DNA of 58,681 nt, taken from the NCBI GenBank assembly GCA_027048495.1, contig JALTWS010000019.1, positions 1 through 58,681 on the forward strand, given 5' to 3'. The notes below the pieces were generated by a model, which was not told where the DNA came from, did no database searches, and worked only from the letters and a program-made list of their open reading frames with translations. Below, one piece after another: positions 15,498 through 23,294 of this stretch (positions are counted from its first letter, which is position 1; the number at the start of each line of letters is the position of its first letter). The stretch is from Candidatus Azambacteria bacterium. GTDB taxonomy: Bacteria > Patescibacteriota > Minisyncoccia > GWC2-36-17 > M10-OD1-4. The position numbers were made by a program, and so were the translations under genes.

Positions 15498-16190
15498 ATG
15501 GGAAATAGAAAAATAAAATTTGTAAATGGAGAATTTTACCACGTTTATAATCGGGGAGTTGATAAGCGTGATATTTTTTTAGATAAGTATGACATAGATA
15601 GATTTTTACAAAGTATGATTGAATTTAATAGAGTAAGCCCAACAGGAGGTATGTACATAATTAGCAGACTTAAACAAAATAGAGGTTCAACCTCTACGAT
15701 TTTAAAAAGTAAACTTGTAGAAGATGAAGCTAAGTTAGTGAATGTTATAGCATATTGTCTTAATCCTAATCATTATCATTTTATTTTAGAACAAGTTACT
15801 GATGGCGGTATAAGTGAATTTATGAAAAGATTAAATGGCGGATATACATATTATTTTAACGAAAAAAATGAACGCTCAGGTTCTTTGTTTCAGGGGAGAT
15901 TTAAAGCTGTTCATATAAATTCCAATGAATATTTATTGTATTTGAGTTCTTATGTTAATTTAAATTATAAAGTCCACCAACTTAGCGGTCCGACCGCTAA
16001 GTTGGTGGTTTCAAGTTGGAATGAGTATGTTAAAGATACGGATTTTGAAGTTTGTGACAAAAATATAATATTGAGTCAATTTAGCAACAAAAAGGATTAT
16101 GCAAAATTTGCTGAAAAATCTTTGAAGTCTATTTTAGAAAGGGGGGAGAAAGATTCTAATTTAAATAAAATTTTATTTGATAAGAATTAA
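15498..16190 (+). CDS. REP-associated tyrosine transposase (RAYT, Y1_Tnp family)
   Basis: 230 residues. HUH-type single-strand DNA transposase that mobilises REP palindromes. Seen here are the N-terminal YHVYNRGVDKRDIF, the HUH pair NHYHF (H92, H94), the GGYTYYFNEKNERSGSLFQGRFK block and a candidate catalytic Tyr in EYLLYLSSYVNLN. The start at 15498 is set by TATAAT ending 6 bases upstream. The gene is flanked by two REP pairs. Its own coding sequence contains one more REP palindrome (15680-15697) and a perfect 35-base palindrome (15974-16008). It separates the two comEC parts. Confidence 0.93.
   Translation: MGNRKIKFVNGEFYHVYNRGVDKRDIFLDKYDIDRFLQSMIEFNRVSPTGGMYIISRLKQNRGSTSTILKSKLVEDEAKLVNVIAYCLNPNHYHFILEQVTDGGISEFMKRLNGGYTYYFNEKNERSGSLFQGRFKAVHINSNEYLLYLSSYVNLNYKVHQLSGPTAKLVVSSWNEYVKDTDFEVCDKNIILSQFSNKKDYAKFAEKSLKSILERGEKDSNLNKILFDKN
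15680..15697. repeat. REP palindrome inside the RAYT coding sequence
   Basis: TAGAGGTT-C-AACCTCTA followed by C: the same sequence as the flanking REPs. It is translated in frame as part of NRGSTST (residues 61-67), in the variable linker before the HUH motif. Confidence 0.9.
15974..16008. repeat. Perfect 35-base palindrome inside the RAYT coding sequence
   Basis: CCACCAACTTAGCGGTC (15974-15990), a single C, then its exact reverse complement (15992-16008). It is translated as residues 159-171 (around HQLSGPTAKLV) without breaking the frame. Confidence 0.9.
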
Positions 16191-16194
16191 ATCT

Positions 16195-16236
16195 GTAGAG
16201 GTTCAACCTCTAAATTTGTAGAGGTTGAACCTCTAC
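16195..16236. repeat. Downstream REP pair (REPIN-like)
   Basis: The same C-centred then G-centred order as upstream: GTAGAGGTT-C-AACCTCTA at 16195-16212 and GTAGAGGTT-G-AACCTCTAC at 16218-16236, separated by 5 bases. Confidence 0.9.
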
Positions 16237-16255
16237 AGGATGTTTTTGTTGTTAG

Positions 16256-17122
16256 GTGGAATTAAATAATAAATCAGGAATTTATTTTTGGGTTTTTATT
16301 TTTTGTTTTACGATCATTGTATGGTCTTCTGTTTTTTTGTATGGTTTTGACGGAAAGTTAAAGGTCTATTTTTTAAATGTTGGGCAGGGAGATGCGATTT
16401 TTATTGAGACTCCAGATAAGTTTCAGGTTTTGGTAGACGGAGGTCCGGACAATTCCATTTTGTCTGAACTTTCTTCTGTCATGCCTTTTTATGATAAAAG
16501 CATAGATCTTTTGGTCTTAACTCATCCGCAAAAGGATCATATATTTGGACTTATTGATGTTTTAAAAAGATATGAAGTAAAAAATGTTTTGTTTTCAAGT
16601 ATCCAATATAAAAGCAATATTTATGATGAGTTTAAAAAAATAATCAAGGAAAAAAATATAAACTTTATAGAAGCAAAGGCGGGCAAAAGTTTAGTTTTGG
16701 GAGATTTAGTTAAAATGGATTTAATATATCCTTTTTTTGACGCTTCTTCAAAAAAGGTCAAAAATCCAAATGATATTTCCTTAGCTTTTGTATTGACTTT
16801 TTTGGAAAAGAAATTTCTTTTTGCCGGAGATGCAGAGCTAAAAGAGGAGATTGATTTGGTAAATTCTGGCATTGATATTGATGTAGATGTTTTAAAACTT
16901 AATCATCATGGATCAAATACATCAAATTCTGAGTTATTTTTGGAAAAGACATCTCCAGATATTGCTGTGATATCTGTTGGAAAAGATAATCCATACAAAC
17001 ACCCTTCAAAGGAAGTTTTAGAAAGGATAAAGGATATAAAAATTTTAAGGACAGACATTAACGGAAAAATAATTATAAAAACGGATGGATTTAAGTTAAA
17101 GTATCAAACAGAGTTTAACTAG
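16256..17122 (+). CDS. comEC: ComEC, C-terminal fragment: metallo-beta-lactamase domain
   Basis: 288 residues: one N-terminal membrane helix (about 9-28), then a metallo-beta-lactamase hydrolase domain of the ComEC type. It has VYFLNVGQGDAIFI, the metal motif LTHPQKDHIFG, FAGDAE and LNHHGSNTS. In intact ComEC this domain follows the competence domain and is thought to degrade the non-transported strand. It starts at GTG right after the downstream REP pair, with no convincing Shine-Dalgarno, as expected if the start was made by the insertion. Whether it is translated is not certain. Confidence 0.85.
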   Translation: MELNNKSGIYFWVFIFCFTIIVWSSVFLYGFDGKLKVYFLNVGQGDAIFIETPDKFQVLVDGGPDNSILSELSSVMPFYDKSIDLLVLTHPQKDHIFGLIDVLKRYEVKNVLFSSIQYKSNIYDEFKKIIKEKNINFIEAKAGKSLVLGDLVKMDLIYPFFDASSKKVKNPNDISLAFVLTFLEKKFLFAGDAELKEEIDLVNSGIDIDVDVLKLNHHGSNTSNSELFLEKTSPDIAVISVGKDNPYKHPSKEVLERIKDIKILRTDINGKIIIKTDGFKLKYQTEFN

Positions 17123-17128
17123 TTTTAA

Positions 17129-17157
17129 TTGACATTTTTTTGTGTTTGGGTTAGCTT
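17129..17157 (+). promoter_or_regulatory. Promoter of the 63-residue protein gene
   Basis: TTGACA (17129-17134), a 17-base spacer, then a weak -10 TAGCTT (17152-17157). Confidence 0.5.
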
Positions 17158-17189
17158 GTTTATGTTTTTAATAAAAAAGGAGGTTTGTA

Positions 17190-17381
17190 ATGAAGGTTTC
17201 TCAGATTAGGTTGGTTGTTGATTTTTTGGAAGATGAGAAAAAAGTTTTTGAGCTCTTTATTGTTCCTGAAAATGATGCAGACCAAAACAAAATAAAAGAA
17301 CTTGCAAAACAAAAAGTTGGCAGGATGCTTACTGATGAAATAGGCAAGGTGATGTATCTTATGATAAAAATAGAAGTTTGA
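17190..17381 (+). CDS. Small conserved-looking protein of unknown function (63 aa)
   Basis: A 63-residue soluble protein, alternately charged, with no signal peptide or recognised domain. The pattern is a short strand, a helix (about 10-18), a strand (FELFIVPEN), a long helix (about 30-50) and a strand. The start is certain because a full AGGAGG lies 8 bases upstream. It has its own promoter and terminator, so it is a stand-alone gene, probably well expressed. Confidence 0.75.
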   Translation: MKVSQIRLVVDFLEDEKKVFELFIVPENDADQNKIKELAKQKVGRMLTDEIGKVMYLMIKIEV

Positions 17382-17387
17382 GCCTTT

Positions 17388-17415
17388 AAAGCCCGATAAA
17401 TTTGTCGGGCTTTTT
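17388..17415 (+). terminator. Intrinsic terminator
   Basis: AAAGCCCGA (17388-17396) pairs with TCGGGCTTT (17405-17413). A T run follows. Confidence 0.85.
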
Positions 17416-17484
17416 CTTTGCAATTTTGTTTTTTTATGATAAATTATTTTTTGTTGGTAATAAGTAATTGTTTATTGTAATAAC

Positions 17485-17958
17485 ATGTCAAAAGCAAAAG
17501 AAAAAACTTTAATAATATTAAAACCAGATGCTGTTCAAAGGGGGCTTTTGGGTGATATTATATCAAGGTTTGAAAAAAAAGGATTAAAAATAGTCGGATT
17601 AAAAATGGCCCATCTTGATGATGTTATTTTAACTGAGCATTATATTCATCACAAAGACAAGCCTTTTTTTGATGATCTGAAAAAATTTATGAGCCAATCT
17701 CCGGTTGTGCTTGCTTGCCTTGAGGGGGTTGAGGCCATAAAGGTTGTAAGGGCAATGTGCGGTCCAACATCGGGAAGGGAAGCTCCTGCAGGAACGATAA
17801 GGGGAGATTTTTCAATATCTGTATCTTCAAATATAATTCATTCGTCTGATTCTGAAGAAACTGCAGAAAAAGAGATAAAAAGGTTTTTCAAAGAAGAAGA
17901 GCTGTTCTCTTATGACAGGTGTGACTTCTCTGTTATTTACTCAAAAGATGAATTGTAA
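17485..17958 (+). CDS. ndk: Nucleoside diphosphate kinase
   Basis: Transfers the gamma-phosphate between nucleoside triphosphates and diphosphates through a phosphohistidine. 157 residues with Lys13 (ILKPDAVQRG), the GPTSGREAPAGTIRGDF loop and the active-site His119 in NIIHSSDS. Slightly longer than the usual 140-150 residues because of a C-terminal extension. It stands alone between two small genes. Confidence 0.97.
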   Translation: MSKAKEKTLIILKPDAVQRGLLGDIISRFEKKGLKIVGLKMAHLDDVILTEHYIHHKDKPFFDDLKKFMSQSPVVLACLEGVEAIKVVRAMCGPTSGREAPAGTIRGDFSISVSSNIIHSSDSEETAEKEIKRFFKEEELFSYDRCDFSVIYSKDEL

Positions 17959-18001
17959 ATTTTAAATATTTGTATTATATTTAAAGCGTGGGTTCTTTAA
18001 C

Positions 18002-18439
18002 ATGAGGGCTGGTCCGATGCTTAAGCTTGGTTTTGCGATTTTTTCACTGTTTTTTTCTTTTTTTGCCTTTGCTGAGAATGATGGTTTTGTTTACAAAGAA
18101 GAAGTTCTTTTAAAAAGAAGCATAATGCACCAAAAAGACATAAATGAGCTTGCAATTGCAAGCATTGATCTTTACTTTGAAGTTTTTGATAGATATTTTT
18201 CTGAAAAAGTGTCTTTTGAAATGAAAAAGAATCTAAGCGTAGCGCTTTATTATCATAGTGAAAGCATAAGAAAAGCAGAAGAGCTTTTAAATAAAGGCTA
18301 CAAAAGTTTGGCTTTGTTTCAAATTGGTTTAAATGATGCGGTAACTTTGAAGTTAATTGAAATTGACAGCAAAATAATGAACATTGTTGTTTTTGGAATA
18401 CAAAGCGAAGATGAAAGTTATAAAGGTGTTTTTATGTAA
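18002..18439 (+). CDS. Secreted protein of unknown function
   Basis: 145 residues from the first ATG, or 140 if ATG 18017 is used, which gives a cleaner signal peptide (MLKLGFAIFSLFFSFFAFA then ENDG). The mature part is helical, rich in Lys/Glu, and has no cysteine. No domain is recognised. It may act in the periplasm-like space or at the surface. Confidence 0.65.
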   Translation: MRAGPMLKLGFAIFSLFFSFFAFAENDGFVYKEEVLLKRSIMHQKDINELAIASIDLYFEVFDRYFSEKVSFEMKKNLSVALYYHSESIRKAEELLNKGYKSLALFQIGLNDAVTLKLIEIDSKIMNIVVFGIQSEDESYKGVFM

Positions 18440-18471
18440 TTTTTTGTTGATTTATGATACTATAAAAGTAT

Positions 18472-18612
18472 CCCCGCCCGGCGTTAATGAACCAAGGTCA
18501 ACTATGTCTTTTTGGGATCCTTACATTGCTTTAGTTCGCTGGTTCGTCCGGGGGCTAAAGTTGCGGGAACCCACTTGGACGTTTGCTTGCGTTCATCAAT
18601 GTTGAGGCGGGG
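18472..18612 (+). ncRNA. Structured RNA of unassigned class, about 141 nt
   Basis: CCCCGCC (18472-18478) pairs with GGCGGGG (18606-18612). The helix goes on with CGGCGTTAATGAAC (18479-18492) against GTTCATCAATGTTG (18591-18604), with three G-U pairs and one mismatch, giving about 21 bp. Inside, TGGG pairs with CCCA, and CTTTAG pairs with CTAAAG closing an apical CTGG/CCGG hairpin. A 15-bp terminator follows at once. GC content is well above the surroundings. The rod shape with internal bubbles suits a 6S-like RNA, but I cannot match any consensus. Confidence 0.6.
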
Positions 18613-18615
18613 AAT

Positions 18616-18652
18616 AAAAATACTCCGGATTTGTATCCGGAGTATTTTTATT
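18616..18652. terminator. Bidirectional terminator between the structured RNA and rpmB
   Basis: AAAAATACTCCGGAT (18616-18630) and ATCCGGAGTATTTTT (18635-18649) form a perfect 15-bp stem with A and T runs on the two sides. It overlaps the last codons of rpmB. Confidence 0.92.
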
Positions 18653-18836
18653 TGTCTTGTTTGTGAATGCTTCTTATACATTTGGTGCAGGCTTTTATTC
18701 TTTTTTTGCCTATTGTTACCCATTGTAAGTTTGGAAATTTCCTTCTTTTTGTGGTTGGATTGTAGTTTCCGCGAAGCTTCACCAAAACTGTATTTACTTT
18801 TGAAGTTTTTTCACAAATTGGGCAAATTCTTGACAT
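18648..18836 (-). CDS. rpmB: Large-subunit ribosomal protein bL28
   Basis: 62 residues. Two CxxC pairs (CPIC near residue 4 and CTKC near residue 50) form the zinc-ribbon type of bL28. The basic core GNYNPTTKRRKFPNLQ binds rRNA. It is convergent with the structured RNA and shares its terminator. Confidence 0.9.
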   Translation of the reverse strand: MSRICPICEKTSKVNTVLVKLRGNYNPTTKRRKFPNLQWVTIGKKRIKACTKCIRSIHKQDK

Positions 18837-18938
18837 AGGTTTTTTTTAACGATTTATGGGCTAAATTTAACATGGCTTTTAAAAAAAATCAAGTTTTGAT
18901 ATACTTAATTGGCAGAAAAACAATTAATTTTTTAAAAT

Positions 18939-19595
18939 ATGCTTTTGTTTCAATTGTTTCAAAATAATCCAGCGCTTATAATACCTTGGCTTTTTGCTTT
19001 GCTTATTGCAATAACTGTCCACGAGTTTTCTCATGGGTATGCGGCATACAAGCTAGGAGATGATACAGCAGAAAGCGCAGGAAGATTAACTTTAAATCCA
19101 CTGAAGCATTTGGATCTTTTTGGCTCTTTGTTTTTGCTTTTGGTTGGCTTTGGTTGGGCAAAGCCGGTTCCTGTTAATTTATTTAAGATAAAAAAAGGCA
19201 ATCTTGGCCAGTTTATTGTTTCTGTTGCTGGAATATTTGCTAATTTGGTTATGGCAATTATAAGTATAATTTTTGTAAAGTTTCTTATATCTTCAGGATT
19301 TTCTGAGCTTAATTTTGCGGTTAAGTTTTTTGCTTTTTTGATTTATATAAATTTGGCTTTGTTTATTTTTAATTTGCTTCCTATAGCTCCTCTTGATGGA
19401 TACAGAATGTTTGAGGCTTTTGCTCCAAGGGCATTTTCCAGATTTGCTCCTTTTATGGAACAGTGGGGGTTTGTTATATTAATTGCTCTTGTATTTTTGA
19501 CAAATATAATAGGAATGCTTATAGGGGTTTTTATTTACTTTTTTTCTTTGGTATTTAATTTGCCTATATTCTCTTTGGCATTTGGTGGTCTTTAG
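18939..19595 (+). CDS. Site-2 protease family (M50) membrane metalloprotease
   Basis: 218 residues with five or six membrane helices. The zinc motif HEFSH is at 28-32 in the first core helix, and the third ligand is in NLLPIAPLDGYR. This is the short form without PDZ domains. Such proteases cut membrane-spanning substrates, for example anti-sigma factors or signal-peptide remnants; the substrate here is unknown. Confidence 0.92.
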   Translation: MLLFQLFQNNPALIIPWLFALLIAITVHEFSHGYAAYKLGDDTAESAGRLTLNPLKHLDLFGSLFLLLVGFGWAKPVPVNLFKIKKGNLGQFIVSVAGIFANLVMAIISIIFVKFLISSGFSELNFAVKFFAFLIYINLALFIFNLLPIAPLDGYRMFEAFAPRAFSRFAPFMEQWGFVILIALVFLTNIIGMLIGVFIYFFSLVFNLPIFSLAFGGL

Positions 19596-19705
19596 AAATT
19601 TAACAAGCACATTTAAAAATAAGTTTGTCGTGTTTTAACTTAATAAGAATAAGGATTGTATATAATATAAAACAAAAAATAAACTTTTGTCTGCTATTTT
19701 TACCT

Positions 19706-19741
19706 CACTCACCCAACTCACGATCGTGAGTTGGGTGAGTG
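19706..19741. repeat. Perfect 36-base palindrome with a CGATCG core
   Basis: CACTCACCCAACTCACGA (19706-19723) is followed directly by its reverse complement (19724-19741). It shares the TCACGATCGTGA core with the palindrome at 55558-55591. Confidence 0.9.
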
Positions 19742-19761
19742 TTTGTTCTTAAAAGTTTTTT

Positions 19762-19795
19762 ACTCATTTGGCTTACGATCGCAAGTTAAATGAGT
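19762..19795. repeat. Imperfect 34-base palindrome with a CGATCG core
   Basis: ACTCATTTGGCTTACGA against TCGCAAGTTAAATGAGT: three mismatches as DNA, two of which are G-U pairs as RNA. It looks like a drifted copy of the palindrome 20 bases upstream. Confidence 0.75.
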
Positions 19796-19829
19796 GAAAG
19801 ATATTCTTGTTTTTGGTGGACTTATGATA

Positions 19830-19856
19830 TTGACATAGGAATTTTTATTTTATAGT
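19830..19856 (+). promoter_or_regulatory. Promoter of the 69-residue protein gene
   Basis: TTGACA (19830-19835), a 15-base spacer and TATAGT (19851-19856). This leaves a 5' leader of about 30 bases carrying a Shine-Dalgarno. Confidence 0.6.
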
Positions 19857-19892
19857 CTTTTTTTGGTACTTTTAACTTGTTGGAGGTGTGCT

Positions 19893-20102
19893 ATGGCAAA
19901 AGAATATGAGCTGTTGGGCCAGGTTATCTCAAGCGTTCACAAAGAAAAAGATGAGGCAGGAAATATTCAGGAAGTTGTTTTGGGATTTAATGGAGGAGGA
20001 GTTTTGTCTATCAAAAGATCTGACTCGGCAGTTGTTGACAACACGATAACAAGCGCTGTTGAGATTGCGTTTAACAATGAGATTATCGCAGTTATTTTTT
20101 GA
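19893..20102 (+). CDS. Small protein of unknown function (69 aa)
   Basis: A 69-residue soluble protein that I do not recognise, predicted to be mostly beta strand (VVLGFNGGGVLSIKR, EIAFNNEIIAVIF). ATG 19893 is chosen over an upstream TTG because GGAGGT lies 7 bases before it. It has its own promoter and a GC-rich hairpin after the stop, so like the gene at 17190 it is a monocistronic, Shine-Dalgarno-dependent small gene. Confidence 0.72.
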   Translation: MAKEYELLGQVISSVHKEKDEAGNIQEVVLGFNGGGVLSIKRSDSAVVDNTITSAVEIAFNNEIIAVIF

Positions 20103-20108
20103 AAAGTA

Positions 20109-20133
20109 GCGCCTGCAAAATTTTTGCAGGCGC
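20109..20133 (+). terminator. Hairpin after the 69-residue protein gene, probable terminator
   Basis: GCGCCTGCAAA (20109-20119) pairs with TTTGCAGGCGC (20123-20133). The downstream T run is weak (ATTTGCTT). Confidence 0.6.
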
Positions 20134-20232
20134 ATTTGCTTGACTTTATCTGTTTTTTTTGATAAATTTAAGTCCACTTAAAGCGCAAGGCGCTTTTGTA
20201 TTTTTTTAAGTAATTTTTTATTTATTATTTTT

Positions 20233-20649
20233 ATGCCAACAATAAATCAATTAGTAAGAAAAAATAGAAAAAAACAAAAGAAAAAGTCAAAATCTCCTGC
20301 TATGCAAAGGGGCTTTAATAGTTTAAAAAACAAGCCAGTATTTTATCCTTCTCCTTTCAAAAGAGGGGTTTGTACCAAGGTTGCTACAACAACTCCAAAA
20401 AAACCAAACTCTGCCTTAAGAAAGATTGCAAGAGTTAGGTTAACAAACGGCATGGAAGTTACAGCATATATCCCGGGAGAAGGACATACTTTGCAGGAAC
20501 ACTCAGTTGTTATGATAAGAGGAGGAAGAGTGAAAGACCTGCCGGGAGTTAGGTATCATATAGTAAGAGGAGTTTTAGATGCTACTGGAGTTGAGGGAAG
20601 AAAACAAGAAAGGTCTAAGTACGGAACTAAAAAGCCTAAGTCTGAGTAA
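20233..20649 (+). CDS. rpsL: Small-subunit ribosomal protein uS12
   Basis: Part of the decoding centre. 138 residues, longer than the usual 124, because of a basic insertion (about 17-45) before the conserved [19 protein letters not shown] loop. That loop includes the Lys that contacts A1492/A1493 and is linked to streptomycin response. First gene of the str operon, 10 bases before rpsG. Confidence 0.97.
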   Translation: MPTINQLVRKNRKKQKKKSKSPAMQRGFNSLKNKPVFYPSPFKRGVCTKVATTTPKKPNSALRKIARVRLTNGMEVTAYIPGEGHTLQEHSVVMIRGGRVKDLPGVRYHIVRGVLDATGVEGRKQERSKYGTKKPKSE

Positions 20650-20659
20650 TTTTTAGATT

Positions 20660-21127
20660 ATGAGAAAAAAGCAAAAGTTTAAAAAAGATATAGCTCCAGA
20701 TAGAAAATACAACCATGTTGTTGTTGCAAAGCTTATAAAAACTATAATGTTGCACGGCAAGCTTACTGTTGCTGAAAAGATAGTTTATGATGCCCTAAAA
20801 GAGGTTGAGGAGATTACAAAATCAGATCCAATAGAGACTTTTGATCTTGCAATAAGGAATGTTTCTCCCGTTCTTGAAATAAAGTCAAAAAGGATAGGAG
20901 GGGCAAACTATCAAGTGCCAAGAGAAGTGAGAGGAGACAGAAAAATAACCCTTGCTTTAAGGTGGATAATATCTGCGGCAAAAGCAAAAAAAGGAAGCTC
21001 AATGGCGCACAGGCTTGCAGATGAGATTATTTTAGCTTCAAAAGGTGAGGGAGCTGCAATGAAAAAAAGAAATGATACTCAAAAAATGGCAGAGGCAAAC
21101 AAAGCGTTTGCTCACTTTGCTTGGTAG
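20660..21127 (+). CDS. rpsG: Small-subunit ribosomal protein uS7
   Basis: 155 residues, standard length. Nucleates assembly of the 30S head and contacts the E-site tRNA. The conserved segments VSPVLEIKSKRIGGANYQVP and ALRWIISAAKAK are present. Second gene of the str operon, 36 bases before fusA. Confidence 0.97.
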   Translation: MRKKQKFKKDIAPDRKYNHVVVAKLIKTIMLHGKLTVAEKIVYDALKEVEEITKSDPIETFDLAIRNVSPVLEIKSKRIGGANYQVPREVRGDRKITLALRWIISAAKAKKGSSMAHRLADEIILASKGEGAAMKKRNDTQKMAEANKAFAHFAW

Positions 21128-21163
21128 AATTTATTTAAAATTAACTTAATTTTTTTAAAAAAC

Positions 21164-23266
21164 ATGGCAAGAAGTTATCCTTTGGAAAGAACAAGAGATA
21201 TAGGTATTATTGCTCATATTGATGCTGGAAAAACAACAGTAACAGAAAGAATTTTATTTTATACTGGAGTGTCTCATAAGATAGGAGAAGTCCATGAAGG
21301 GGAGGCAATTATGGACTGGATGGAGCAAGAAAGAGAAAGGGGTATTACCATAACCTCTGCTGCTACAACATGTTTTTGGATTCCAACGTATGAATCCGGA
21401 GATAAGTCAAAAGAGTACAGATTTAATATCATAGATACTCCCGGACACGTTGACTTTACTGTTGAGGTAGAGCGTTCTTTGCGTGTTTTGGATGGTGGGA
21501 TTGTTGTTTTTGATGGAGTAGCTGGAGTTGAACCTCAATCAGAAACTGTATGGCACCAAGCTGATAAATACAATGTTCCAAGGATTTGTTTTATAAACAA
21601 GTTAGACAGGACAGGAGCAGATTGGAAAAAAGACTTAGATTCCATTCGTGAAAGATTAAATAAAAAAGCAATTCCTGTTCAAATACCTGTTGGCGCAGAA
21701 GCTGATTTTGAGGGTGTTATTGATCTTATAACTCAAAAAAAGATTACATTTTCTGGAGAAATGGGAGAAAAGTTAGAAGTTTCTGAAATACCAGACAATT
21801 TAAAAGAAGAGGCTGAAAAATGGAGAGAAGAAATGATAGATATGATAGCTTCCGAAGATGATGAGCTTGCAGAAAAATATCTTTCTGGTGAGGAGCTTTC
21901 AGTTCAGGACATTAAAAAAGCGCTAAGAAAAGCAACTCTAACAGGAGAGGTTAATCCGGTTTTGTGTGGAACCGCTTTGAAAAATAAGGGAGTTCAGTTG
22001 CTTTTGGACGCTGTGATTGACTATCTTCCTTCTCCTTTGGATATTCCTGCCATAGAAGGAGAGAATCCAAAAACAGGACAAAAAGAAACAAGGGAAGCAA
22101 GCGATGAGGCTCCTTTTGCTGCTTTGGCTTTTAAAATTGCAAATGATCCTTTTGTTGGTTCTTTAGCATTTTTTAGAGTTTATTCTGGAAAGCTTTCAAA
22201 AGGTTCTTATGTTTACAACTCAACAAAAGGCAAAAAAGAAAGGATAGGAAGGATATTAAGAATGCACTCAAATGAAAGAGAAGAAGTAGATGAAGTTTAT
22301 GCTGGAGAAATAGCGGCGGCAGTTGGCTTAAAAGAAACAACAACGGGAGATACTTTGTGTGATGAGAACAACCCAATAATACTTGAGCAGATAACATTTC
22401 CTGAACCTGTTATATCTTTGAGAATTGAACCAAAAACAAAAGCCGATCAAGAAAAAATGGGAATTGCTTTAAGAAGGTTAGCGGAGGAGGATCCTACTTT
22501 TAAAGTAAGAGTTGACCAAGAGACAGGAGAAACCATAATTTCTGGAATGGGAGAGCTTCATCTTGAAGTTTTGGTGGACAGGATGTTAAGAGAATTTAAA
22601 GTTGATGCTTCAATAGGAGCTCCTCAGGTAGCTTACAAAGAAACCATAAAAGGAACCGCAGAAGCAGAAGAAAAATATATTAAGCAGTCCGGAGGAAGAG
22701 GACAATACGGGCATGTTAAAATTAGAGTTGAACCCGCCGAAAAAAATGCCGGTTTTGTATTTATAAATGAAATTAAAGGAGGTGTTATCCCTCAAGAGTT
22801 TATACCCGCAGTTGAAAAAGGAGTAAAAGAGGCATTAGAAAAAGGTATTATTGCTGGTTATCCAATGCAGGATGTTAAAGTAACCTTGTTTGATGGGTCT
22901 TTTCATGAAGTTGATTCTTCTGAGGCGGCATTTAAAATTGCTGGTTCTATGGCGCTTAAATCTGCTGCGTCTTTGGCTAATCCGGTTTTGCTTGAGCCAA
23001 TTATGAAAGTCTCTGTTATAACTCCACCTGACTTTTTAGGAGATGTTACTGGAGATTTGAACTCAAGAAGAGGAAGGATAGAAAGTATGGAAGATAGAGG
23101 AAATATAAAAGTTGTAACAGCGCTTGTGCCTTTGGCAAATATGTTTGGTTATTCAACTCAGTTAAGGTCAATGACAGAAGGAAGAGCTTCTTACAGCATG
23201 GAATTTTCAAGTTATGAAGAAGCTCCTAAAAATGTTGCTGATGAGATTATAGCAGGTAAAAAATAA
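21164..23266 (+). CDS. fusA: Elongation factor G
   Basis: GTPase that drives ribosomal translocation. 700 residues with AHIDAGKTT (G1, 17-25), the switch segment [13 protein letters not shown] (G3), NKLD (G4), domain II, and the C-terminal domains with GGRGQYGHV. Complete and of normal length; member of the rpsL-rpsG-fusA operon. Confidence 0.98.
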   Translation: MARSYPLERTRDIGIIAHIDAGKTTVTERILFYTGVSHKIGEVHEGEAIMDWMEQERERGITITSAATTCFWIPTYESGDKSKEYRFNIIDTPGHVDFTVEVERSLRVLDGGIVVFDGVAGVEPQSETVWHQADKYNVPRICFINKLDRTGADWKKDLDSIRERLNKKAIPVQIPVGAEADFEGVIDLITQKKITFSGEMGEKLEVSEIPDNLKEEAEKWREEMIDMIASEDDELAEKYLSGEELSVQDIKKALRKATLTGEVNPVLCGTALKNKGVQLLLDAVIDYLPSPLDIPAIEGENPKTGQKETREASDEAPFAALAFKIANDPFVGSLAFFRVYSGKLSKGSYVYNSTKGKKERIGRILRMHSNEREEVDEVYAGEIAAAVGLKETTTGDTLCDENNPIILEQITFPEPVISLRIEPKTKADQEKMGIALRRLAEEDPTFKVRVDQETGETIISGMGELHLEVLVDRMLREFKVDASIGAPQVAYKETIKGTAEAEEKYIKQSGGRGQYGHVKIRVEPAEKNAGFVFINEIKGGVIPQEFIPAVEKGVKEALEKGIIAGYPMQDVKVTLFDGSFHEVDSSEAAFKIAGSMALKSAASLANPVLLEPIMKVSVITPPDFLGDVTGDLNSRRGRIESMEDRGNIKVVTALVPLANMFGYSTQLRSMTEGRASYSMEFSSYEEAPKNVADEIIAGKK

Positions 23267-23294
23267 TTAATAATTTTCTTTGGATTTTTTGCTT

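Larger units (their letters stand above)
19596..19829. other. Intergenic stretch with two palindromes, no gene
   Basis: Between the M50 gene and the next promoter I see no supported ORF. It holds the palindromes at 19706-19741 and 19762-19795 and is otherwise AT-rich. Confidence 0.6.

Noticed and set aside
18472-18612. SRP RNA or tmRNA identity for the structured RNA
   Set aside because: No GGAA-type SRP54-binding loop and no tRNA-like acceptor ends or tag ORF are visible.
18384-18838. Short ORFs over the structured RNA and rpmB
   Set aside because: They run through the 21-bp helix and the terminator in several frames and match nothing. The RNA interpretation explains the sequence better.
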